Positions 43,849 to 55,600 of a stretch of DNA of 64,000 nucleotides are shown piece by piece. The stretch's first letter is position 1. Each line of letters opens with the position of its first letter. The notes below the pieces were generated by a model. It worked only from the letters and a program-made list of their open reading frames with translations, did not search any database and was not told the origin of the DNA. Both the position numbers and the translations under genes were made by a program. Source of the DNA: Symsagittifera roscoffensis (Eukaryota > Xenacoelomorpha > Acoela > Convolutidae); NCBI RefSeq assembly GCF_963678635.1, contig NC_087063.1, positions 16,127,006 to 16,191,005 of the forward strand. Direction: 5' to 3'.

Positions 43849-45935
43849 ATTTCGGGTTGTAAAATAGGTAAAAACTACATGCTAAATTTCAAATAAAAAT
43901 AAAGTATTCTGCTATACGATGTCTTTTAACGATTGCTTCAGAAGTGTTAATGAAACATATCAGTTCTCTTTGATTTAGGTCAGATTTTTTTAGGAAGCAA
44001 CCTTGAAGTTTGTTCACGCTCAAATTCATATTTTGGGTTGACTTAGTTTTTTTGGTTTGACTTAAGTAGTTATAGGTTCATTTCAAGAAAATGAACTTCT
44101 AGTTTCAAAACGGGATTTCAGTTTAAGATTTCCCAGCGGACGAAAATATGTCGATTAAATCAGTTTTCGTTAATTGATTGTTTTTTCTTGCTGAATTCAT
44201 TTTTTTGGTAAAAGGAATTTAGTATGCTCTTCGATATCAAATATGCAAACAGCAGAAAGATGGATTTGTGTTTTTGGGATTCCCAAAGGTATGAATGATA
44301 GCTATTTTATCCTAATTTTCTCAAATTGGGTTAGTTTGTTGAAAAAATGTCAAAAAAAATAAATTCTTGTGGTTTGCAGAGCTTCAAATTGATGTTTTTT
44401 GCTGAATATGGTTGGTAACAGTTAGTCATTTTTTCTGTTTATTCTAAATGTTTTTAAAACTGTTGGCTATGGTTAGACAATAGCAAATATAGCAAAACCT
44501 AATAATTCCAATTTGTGGGAAAGTTTCATGGCTCATGCAAGTTTTTTCACCGCCATTTTAAGTATCTCAATTAATTTTTGTGAAAGAATGATTTATATTC
44601 CAAATTCATTTTGCTATCAATCTAAGCCGCACCTTTTTCTGTTCATTTTCTGTGTTCGGTATTTTTTTTACTATCGATGCATATAATCTAGCGATCAATT
44701 ACAAACGATGCTGAATAATTCAATACAGGTTATTTATTATTTTCTATTCTGATTGTTAATGTTGCCGTGGGCGAGAAATCGATAAGATATTTGACCTGTC
44801 ATCTTTTGATACAAAATTATTGGGGTTTGAAAAATAATTGTCATTATGGGATAATGAATGCAGGCCATTAGCCGGTTTTCACTTGAAATTAACGCGTAGC
44901 GGAGGCGACGAAGGAATCCGCCTCAATAATCGTGCCTTTTTGAATGGACTTTTTTTTAACGCGTTATTAGTTGAGAATTGTATGTGTTCCCATTTAACAT
45001 AGCGTGATAGGGTTTTTAAAAACAATTTGATTTTTTTGTTTCAAGATTTTGATGAGCTTGATTCAATTTTTCTCAATTTGCTTGATTTTGTGTAATTCAA
45101 GTTCTCCTGGTGTGTAGCTCGAAATCAAAAATAAGTTAAACTCTTTTCGAGAAAAACGGGTGCTTTTCATGCTCGAATTTAGCAAAGAGTGAATGAAATT
45201 ATGGATCTCTGTATTTCTATGAAGTATTGAGTTTTTTATCTTTTTACGACATGATTAACTAATAACTCGTATTTAGCTTGGCAATTATCAAACGTTTTCC
45301 ATCGGGTACATTTTCTCGCGTTGAAAACCTTGTTCACAGGACTTCAGTGAACGTCGTGAAAGCACTCAGAAGTTGTAATATTGTTTTCAAGGAATTAATC
45401 AGATTTGATTATGCCAAATTTTATTTTTTTTACAGTTTGATTTTTGATATATTTTTCGGTTCAATTCAAAATCATTTGTTAAAGAAAAAAAATTTGCGCT
45501 CATCAATTGAAAAAGGAAAGAACGTGATCGATTTTTAGGTGCGAAAGTGGTTTTCAAGTAATTCAGTGTGATAAACATTTACCTTTTGTGCCTGGTTTAT
45601 CTATATCTGCTGTTTAATGAAAACGAATCTTATTGTGAATTTTTCTTGAAAATTAAAGAGCTTCAACGTGATATATTTAGTTGAAATGTGAAGCTGTTGA
45701 AAAAGTGAACTATTTTGCTATGTTTTTCATTTATTTATTGCAACTTCTCTAACTGTTTCTTGTTAATGTTTACACTAGCGTCAGCTAGTGTATTGTTACA
45801 AACTTTCTTTTTTTTCTAGCCTAACTCGCAAATAGTAGTGTTCTTTTATTTGTAAATTTCACTGTATCGTTGCAAATTGCATAGCATCTTTTCTCTGCTT
45901 TGTTTGTGACTTATATTGGGCTATTAACTATTAAG

Positions 45936-46005
45936 CTTCCATGGCTGAGTGGTTAGGGCGTGCGACTCTTAATATTTAGGTCGCAGGTTCGATTTTCAGA
46001 CGTAG
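45936..46005 (+). repeat. tRNA-like module, type B (second copy)
   Basis: The same module as 39498, in the copy B tandem unit 45100-46218. A third is at 47055-47124 in the following unit, with GGTTCAATTTTC instead of GGTTCGATTTTC in its B box. Confidence 0.65.
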
Positions 46006-47331
46006 CTGAATTGTTTGCTATTTGGAGGCTTATTTCTTTTTTTATTGCACTTTATAGAGCCGCTTTTTTGTGTTCTCGTTTTTGTTTGCGAAGCTTTTGT
46101 TAAATGTTTCTCAGAAAATTATCAACTCAAAATGTTAATTAGCCTAATAACGTTTTTATCCATTTCATTTTATACTAAATTCGCTTTACTCCCTCATATT
46201 GCGTCGTTTAGCAATATGAGTTCTCCTGGTGTGTAGCTCGGAATCAAAAATAAGTTAAACTCTTTTCGAGAAAAACGGGTGCTTTTCATGCTCGAATTTA
46301 GCAAAGAGTGAATGAAATTATGTTTCTCTGTATTTCTATGAAGTATTGAGTTTTTTTAAATCTTTTTACGACATGATTAACTAATAACTCGTATTTAGCT
46401 TGGCGATTATCAAACGTTTTCCATCGGGTACATTTTCTCGCGTTGAAAACCTTGTTCACAGGACTTCAGTGAACGTCGTGAAAACACTCAGAAGTTGTAA
46501 TATTGTTTTCAAGGAATTAATCAGATTTGATTACGCCAATTTTTTTTTTTTACGTTTGATTTTTGATATAATTCTCGGTTCAATTCAAAATCATTTGTTA
46601 AAGAAAAAAAAATGCGCTCATCAATTGAAAAAGGAAAGAACGTGATCGATTTTTAGGTGCGAAAGTGGTTTTCAAGTAATTCAGTGTGATAAACGTTTAC
46701 CTTTTGTGCCTGTTTTATCTATATCTGCTGTTTAATGAAAACGAATCTTATTGTGAATTTTTCTTGAAAATTAAAGAGCTTCAACGTGATATATTTAGTT
46801 GAAATGTGAATCTGTTGAAAAAGTGAACTATTTTGCTATGTTTTTCATTTATTTATTGCAACTTCTCTAACTGTTTCTTGTTAATGTTTACACTAGCGTC
46901 AGCTTAGTGTATTGTTACGAACTTTCTTTTTTTTCTAGCCTAACTCGCAAATAGTAGTGTTCTTTTATTTGTAAATTTCACTGTATCGTTTCAAATTGCA
47001 TAGCATCTTTTCTCTGCTTTGTTTGTGACTAATATTGGGCTATTAACCATTAAGCTTCCATGGCTGAGTGGTTAGGGCGTGCGACTCTTAATATTTAGGT
47101 CGCAGGTTCAATTTTCAGACGTAGCTGAATTGTTTGCTATTTGGAGGCTTATTTCTATTTTTATTGCACTTTATAGAGCCGCTTTTTTGTGTTCTCGCTT
47201 TTGTTTGCGAAGCTTTTGTTAAATGTTTCTCAGAAAATTATCAACTCAAAATGTTAATTAGCCTAATAACGTTTTTATCCCTTTCATTTTATACTATATT
47301 CGCTTTGCTCGCTAATATTGCGTCGTTTTGA

Positions 47332-49694
47332 AAGGTTTCAAGCATCGTTTTATATTGATAATTTGTGGTTTGTATCAATGTTTGATAATTTATACAATCG
47401 CGGTGTATTTTAACTGCGTGCTAGACCTTTCGGTGAAAAAGTTTAATCGCTGATTTCGGTTTTCTGCAGGTGACGTCATATATGGATTCAGTGCCTGAAC
47501 AAGCTCTCTTTTATTTTCATCCTCTTTATCCCGGTTTATTGGTCGCATTTTGCACTGTGCATTTCTCAGTTGTTTTTGGTTTATATACAAACGGTTGAAA
47601 TTTTGTTGTTTTCTTCGAGTTATTGGTTTCATTGCTCTCAGTTTTCTTTTTTCTCGGCTTAAGTTTCATTAATTCTCATTTGCTACTTCTAGTTGTTATA
47701 ATTCATTTGAAAATATCAATTAACTCTAGGTTTAAGTATCTGTCATATTGGAAACTATACTTTCTACAGTGAAAAACAATCTGCCTGAAAGTTTGACCTT
47801 TTTGGAATAATCTTTTTTTGTTGTTATTTAGGTTTTTAGTGTCTCTTGAACTAAATTAAAATCACAAAATGTGCCACAGTTTCAGAATATCAAGTGTGAT
47901 TTGCAGATATTTGAGTTTTTCAATATTGATCTTTGTCTTTGAAGTACAGTTGAATCGATTGTCCGGCCTAGTCAGCGCTTATGTGAAGTCCATGTTTTGA
48001 AGACCTTTACTAGTGGCGCCGGTGATTGGGTTTCACAAACGCCGAGGTTGAATAAATGATTTAATAGATACTCTTGGAACTTTTTTTGTCCCGACCATTG
48101 ACGAAAAAGAGAAACTTTGTATTCGGGTTTAAGTTGTTTTTTTTCTGCGCAAAATCAAGTACCACGAATTATCATTGAATATGTCTGAGTGATATATCAT
48201 AAGAAAGCCTTTTCAGTCGTTATTCAAGATTCAAAACTTTTGTAAAAGTTGTCCCAGTGTTGAGGAAAACCGGTTTGATATTTTTGAGTTTTGGTGTAAT
48301 TTGGAGCAAGTAAAGCAACCGAGCAAAGTGCGTTATAAGAAAATAGGCAGTTTATGCCGAAAAAACTTGAATTAATAACGAGTTTTGGAAGCTCCGTTTA
48401 GCGCAATAAATGATTTCTCAAAAAAATATATTGTGCAGAAAAAATATGTTTTTTTTTAACAATTGTGTTAAATTTTTTTTGTTTGTTGTTCATTTTTTGA
48501 GACAATTGTTGTTGTTGTTGTTCGTTTTTGCGTAATTCATTTTTTTGCTTCATATAGTTTTCTGATCACCGCGCACAAAAATTTTTGTAATGAAAAAAAC
48601 CTTCTCCGTAGTTTTTTTATGAATGCAGTCCGAATATTCTATGCTGCTTGCGCAGCAACCGGCTATACTTGATTGCATTTTGATGTTGTTTCATTTGATC
48701 ATTTTAAAGACCTTAATTGCAACAACAATTATTAAATCTTTGCGTGAGAAATTTTCGGGTTGAGAGTTTTTTTCTCTAATTTCAAATTGTGTTGGTTTCA
48801 ATTTTTTCGCATTTTGAATTACATGCTTTTGAAAATTGTTCGTAATCAGGGTATTTTTCTAAAGTTCAGAATCTGCTTCAATTTTTGATGATAGTTAGGT
48901 TCTTTAATGATTTAATCTGCTTCGCTTCTTTGTGCAATTTATGGCTAATCATTTGTTATAGAAAAAGTGTTTTCTGCGTTTGAAAATGACGAGAAAGAAA
49001 TTTAAAAAACACTTTTCTTGAAATTTTAGTTGCTTCGCAAATATTTACCGAAAAACAAAAGTTGAAAGAGCGTAAAAAAGAGCTTGGAGTCTCTTACGTC
49101 CGAATGACTTACATCAAGTATTAATAACGCTGATAGAATCAGCGAATGATGGAAAGCCAATCAGAATTGATTATTTAAAGAAAGCAAGCAATTTTATCAC
49201 TTCAATGTTGAAGCAGTCAGCCGAATACGAAATCATGAGACAATAATGCAATCGGGCTGATAACTACTGCGATCTTGTCAGAACCGAGACACGAGCATTT
49301 TAAAAACAGGCCTGGCGGTCATCGGTGACAAGCAACGACGTGGTGTGTGTACCGCGCTCACTCCCTGGCCTTTTTTGCAGTCTGTCAATTTTGCTATCGG
49401 CTCAAGTTTTTATTCATAGATGGCTAATTTTACACCCCAAATGACCTGCATCCAAATGATGTTTGTCTTTAGTTCTTGCAAATGAAAAGTATTTTAAAGC
49501 TCGAGTATTAATAATATATATCATCGTAGTTTCAAAATTATAGTAATAACGCTATGGTGAGGCTACCAATAAATAGCCCTTAGGTAATATGGGTTGTTTT
49601 AGATTTAAGATGATAAGTTACAAAGAATAGGCGGAAAGGTAGTTTTTTCTTAGAATATATTTGCTGATTGCAAACTCCAACAAACTTTTTGATT
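47332..49694. other. Intergenic stretch before the zinc-finger gene
   Basis: It contains a dispersed repeat at 48080-48230 (CAAAATCAAGTACCACGAAT), a short (GTT)n run near 48507, and a copy of the pol III-free GCTTGCGCAGCAACCGGC motif at 48630-48680. No exon is supported. Confidence 0.45.
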
Positions 49695-52600
49695 ATGTCT
49701 CTGAACCGTCCGGAGAGAACTGAAGCCGCATCAGGTGATCAAGAGCTCGCGCAAACAATGAAGGGCCAAAATACTACTGACATAACTAGTGCTACTTCAA
49801 ACAAGATACCAACTGTGTCCGAAATTCCATCGCATGTTGTAGATCATATTCTCCAACTTTACAGTCAGCTGGGAAAAGAACCGCCACCTGATTTGTGGGA
49901 CACTTTAAAAGCACCCCGTGTTAAACCGAAAATCGAGAGTAAAAGCGATTGTTTTCTCTCTTTAAGTCCAAGTAATCTTATTGGCGAAACAGTCAAGGTT
50001 AAAGACGAGCCACTAGAATCAAGTAAAAGCGAAACGATCGACATTTCAGTGAAAGAAGAAAATTTATCTCCTGTCAAAATAGTTTATTCGGAGGACAATT
50101 TTTCGGAAGACGAGAGTGGCAGTGGCAATACCGGTAATGGAAGTGCCTCAGAATCAGATGTTCCGAAGATGAAAAATGTCAGCAGTATGGATTCATTGGT
50201 GTCAAGTAAGACGAAGAAAAGGGCGACGTCAAAAACAGGTTGGTGATAGGACGCAATTTTGGAGTGAATTGGGTCTCACAAACTTATAGCATGGGAGTCG
50301 GTAGATAAATTTGACTAGATGACTAGCAGTCGAGTGTTTGCTACTAGCTCTAGATTGTTTGGACCACATTAGAATCTGCGAAAAACGTACTATTTTTTTT
50401 TTCAAGTAAAACGTAAATTCCAAACATTTCTGGTTTGAAGCTTAGGATATTTTCAAGCAAAAGAGATTTGGGATTCTGCTTCAAAACAGGCAATATTAGT
50501 GTAAACAACTTAAAACGAACAATAACTTAAAATTAACAAATTCAGACTTAGACATCAACTGTTCACATCCAGACCGATACTATTCAGACTAATTTTTCTC
50601 GTAACATAACTCTTTAAAAGCATCTTTTTCAAATTTTATCACGATTTGATATAGTACTTTATTCGATCATCTACAAAACTTGCTGTAAGGTACCTTAACT
50701 TCCTGTATCAGTCAAAAAGATTTGTTAAAACTGACCGAGCTTTCAACTGATGCGAATGGTTCTGTGAAACGCAGTCTTTTTTATTTTTCTCGATTTTTTA
50801 CATGCATTTTTCACTGTGTGTTGGCTATGTTTTCTTTTGTAACATCGTGGAAGGATGTTCTTTTTTTTGTTCAAGTGGCAGTTTGTCCTGAGAGAGTGAA
50901 CTGCAGACTGTGCAATGAGGAGATAACACGAGACCAATTGAAGAAACATTTCAACCATTGCCACTCAACACAGATGGAATGTATCGTGTGTGAAAAGACA
51001 TTTCATCGGCTAGCAGATACTCTGAGACACTTATGGCTCCACACAGGGTATAGGCCATTCGAGTGTCCCAAGTGTGGCCTCAAATTCCCACTGAAAGGTT
51101 AGAAAGAAGTCGGAATAATGATTGCCCGGAATTCCGGACTACAGTTGTGTAAGTCTTATTTAGATGAGCGAGCTTAGTGTTATACGGTCATGCCAACGCA
51201 AGTCGCGCATGTTTGTTAAAAGTTTCGAGTTTCATGCGTTCATAACACAGCTAAGTTTGATCTAGCTATATCTTTATTGAAGTTCAATCTTTGCTGCCTG
51301 ATATCTAAGAGGAATATATAGTATGCGTGAAAGCAGTATTAATAAAGGCGCCATGGTTAAATGGTTAAGGCATATATTCCCGAATTCCGGGCTCGAGTGT
51401 TTTTAAAAACGTTTGGCTGATAATAAACCAAAACAGGAACGTCGAAATTAAAAAATAAGTGACGTCAAGCATTTAGTCATAGAAACCAATCACACAGCCT
51501 GAAAAAGAAACTATATTTCACAATTTTTTCACCGTTCAGTAGCATTATTTTTGAATGGTTTTTCGACGCTTGATATTATTTGACTTTGTCTTGCCATTAC
51601 TTCATCTGTTTTTTTCACACCTTCGAGCTTGCGAGCATTAGTGTATTATTACGAACCTTCGTTTTTGTAACCCAACTCGCTAATAAAAGTGTTCACTTAT
51701 CTGGTGGCATTTTTGTTTTAATCACGATCTCTAGCATTGGAAATTTCATAGCATCTGTTCTTTGCTTTCTTTGTGGCTAGTGTTTGTGATTGATTAAGCG
51801 TTCGTGGTTGAGTGGTTAGTTCGTGAAACTCATAATCTCTAGGTCGCTGATCGCTGAAATTCGAGGCTTATTTCTACTTTTTATTGCACTTTGTAGAGCT
51901 GCTTCGCCTTTGCGCGCGTAAACGCTTCCGAGCTTTTTTGCCGTTTTCTCGCTTGTTTGCAGCTTTGCCTGTTTAAATCGACAATTTATTGCATGTTCAA
52001 GGTTACCTTAATGCGATCAAAATGGCTGCTAACGTAAAACGTTTTTTCACTTAAAACATAATTTTGTGTACAAGAAATGTCCAAGCTAGACAGGAATGGT
52101 AATTTAAACTCGGCTAACAACCGAAGGACTGTACTTACCAGTTTTCAGATTGTGTTTGTCGTTTAGACTTTTTAACGGTTTTTGTTTGCCTTGTATTTTT
52201 ATGCAGTTTTCTGTTCAATATACTTCAATGTAACCTTAAGATCGAAAGAGTTTGAAGAATGTAGAAAACACCTTTGGTTTTTCGTCAAGTTCTGTCGTAA
52301 CGTTTAGGTTTGATTCGTTCATTTATAGTTAATGTTAAATTGTTGGAATCATCCTTTTCGGCCATCGAATCTGAATGAAGCTAGTTAACCTGAAATTGCT
52401 GACTTTCACAACTCACACCAGTTTATCTATTATTTCAGTAAATAAAACAAATATATAAAGAATTAATTTGTTTATATATTCGAAAGAATTTTTTCACGTT
52501 TAAGCTATATCGTATATTACATTTTTTTCCGATTTTCTAGTTTAAATTTAGTGCTTATTCCGTTATGTTTAAAGTTAGCAATCTAATAGTGGAAGTGGGA

Positions 52601-55600
52601 TGCTGTCAGGGTTTGCCAATTTGGTCTCCAAATATGAATATCGAAATCCTTTCAGCTTGGTCTCTACGGTTTTTGTGATTTTTTCCCCAAAATTATCAGA
52701 AAACTTCGAACTAAAAAAGAAAATCACAAAATCTGAAATTTCCAACCTTTTAGTTGGGTGCTGCCATGGTACTCTCGGGTGTTACAAATCTTGCTTCCAA
52801 ATATGAGTGCTCACATTCTTTCAGTTTCCGAGGTATGACTTTTTTATGATTTTTTCGATAGTTTCTAAAAAAACTGAATTGTAATGATTTTCCCATATTG
52901 GGAATTTCAGAACCCTATAGCTGGGAGCTGTCAGGTTGGTCGCAGGCAATTTCCTCCAAATTTGATTGGTTAATTTTTTTCTAAGTTTCATAGATATGGT
53001 GTTTTTAATATTTTTCAAAAAAAACTGGAATTGAAACAACTTTAAAAAAAATGGAAATTCCCAATCCTTTAGTGGGGTGCTTTCAGAGAATTCTCAGTGG
53101 ATGCAATTTTTGCCTCCAAATTTGACTGCTTAACACCTTTCAAGTTTCAAGCATTGACGTTTTCATGGTTTTTTAAACAGTTTTTCAACAAATCTGATTT
53201 GGAAAAATAATCAAAAATATGAAATTCTCAACCATATAGTGTTGAACCATATTCTCAACCATATGAAATTCTCAACCATATGAAATTCTCAACCAGAAAT
53301 TGCAAATTTTGTCTTCAGTTTTGACTGCTAAAATTATCTTAGTTTCTGGTATATGAGATTTTTATTTCAAAACTTTTTGGAAAACTTAGTTCTACAAAAA
53401 TTTCAAAAATTGAAATTCTCATCACTATGGTGGGGCGCTGCGAAGGTTTTCTCGGGAGGTTTTATCTGATTTTCAAGTGAGATTGCTCAACGCCTTTTAA
53501 TGACCTAGATATGACGATTTTAATTTTATTCAAGTTTTGGAAATAATAATTTTTTTTTAAATGTTCAAATTTTGATTTTTTCGACCCTTTGTTGGGCTAT
53601 TAGGTTACTATCAGCAGTTGAAGATATGGCCTACATCCCAATTTGAGTTCAAAAACTTTCTTCAAACTAAAATGTAAACTATTTTAAAGTTAAAGTGATA
53701 TTTTAAAGTCTATTACGCTGGATTTAAACGACTGATGGCAGCAAATGATTTATGTAAAATGGAGAAATAAATTAAACAAGAATTTCTTTTTGAATTTGAT
53801 GAGTTTTTTTTGCATAGTGAGTTTGTTTGTGCATTTTGTCATTTTTGGGTTGTTTCAGAGTTAAGAATACGAGGATCTGAAAAACATTTAAGTTGATGTT
53901 TTTTTATACTTCAATTTTGAAATAAAAAGCGTTATAGGATGCCCCGTCTATTGTTACGGTTGCCATCGTTTTGCTGATTTCTAATATATTTTATATATAA
54001 GCTATTTGCACGGCCATTAATCTGTTTCAAGCTCAAAGTGTGAAATATTCATTCCTATCAGGGTACTTTCAGGGGTTGCAAATCTTGCTTCCAAATAGGA
54101 ATGCTCAAATCTTTCTAATTTCTGAGATATGCCGTTTTTATGATTCGCCAGTATTTCGTAACACTGGAGGTGCGTAACAGGCTAGTTAATCTAATTAATG
54201 AATTAAAACGCAATAGTTTTTGAACTGTTGAGATGCTCAAAGTCACCGACAGTGCCAACAATTTGGCATAAACTATAATTGAAACTACTACGGTACTGAT
54301 TTAAATTTTACGGAAATAAATAAATAAATATACAAACTTTAATGAAGTTTTTCTCAATTTGGGTGGACATAAGACAAAAAAGAAGGACAGAATTTTCTTT
54401 TACCAGGATTAAAATGGTTCAATTTATTTTGGAAGATTCGAAGGGAAAAGGTTCAGTTTAAAATAATCCTTTCGTCAATTAACCTTTTAGTTTTAGCGTA
54501 GTTTGTGACTAAATAAATGGCGCCAAAGTGACCTGTTTTTGGGGTAAAATTTTGGTTTTGAATCTCCCAAAATAAGGTGAACCATTTTGATCCTGGTAAA
54601 GTTCTACGCACAATAAAATTTGTCCTCTTCTTTTTTTTTCTATTGTCACCTCAAATTGATATAAACGCGATAGAATGCACGATATTATGCTTATATTTTC
54701 AATCAGTTTTGTATTCGTCGGTTGTGCACATGTTAGTAAATCAGTTTTGTATAATATTGTTCAAATACATTTTAATCATAATACAAATTTGTCAAAACAG
54801 TTCAATTTGTTCTCATTTTTTCGCAAATCGTATCGGGTTGAATGCTGAAGTTCTATCGTTTTTTTTTTCAGAGCAATTTTTATATCATCTGTAACGCATC
54901 TTTATCGTCTTTTTAAGTCATCTTTTCTCCGCTCGCCTACGCAACGCTCCTGTGTAAAAGCTGTTTTTTTTGGCTCGACTGATGCGAAGCAGTGCTTCGC
55001 ATCTATGTTTTAAATATATAGTATATAATTCATAGATTTGAGTTACTTCAGGTGCTCTGGCTCATCATAAAAGAACCCACTCAGAGGAGCTGCCATTTGG
55101 GTGCAATGAGTGTGGCAAGCGGTTCAAGAAAAACGGAAGTTTGAAAATGCACTCACTCACACATACCAAGGCAGGGCTAATACAATCATTCATTAGAACA
55201 AAACTGATTAAGGCGCTTGAGGTTTCGCATCGTGGACATTCGTCTTCTTCGCGTTCTTTCTGGGATAGCTGATGTCTTTCTTTATTATTACATTATTTGG
55301 TGGAAAACTATGCCTACCAGGGATAGTTGATGTCTTTCTTTATTATAACAATACTTGGTGGAAACCTATGCCCACCTGGGAATACCCTAGCTGGGAATTT
55401 TTTCAGCGACTCCTCATTAGTATTATGTTGTAACCCTGTTGACAGGAAAGAGCATTCGCCTGTAACATTTGTGGAAAAACTTTCAACCGTGGGTCGTCTC
55501 TGAAAGCACACATTCTTTCTCACACCAAGCAGATGTGAGTATTAAATGTTTTCCTTGCTCACCCAAATTTCGTCTATATTGCATAAGTCTCACCTGTGTA

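Larger units (their letters stand above)
43322..46521 (+). repeat. Segmental duplication, copy B
   Basis: Near-identical to 36891-40083. The left edge follows CAATGATAGC. The match includes the exon, its poly(A) signal, intervening DNA and the first tandem unit at 45100-46218. In this copy the second 1119-bp unit is almost complete and runs on to about 47331. Confidence 0.9.
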
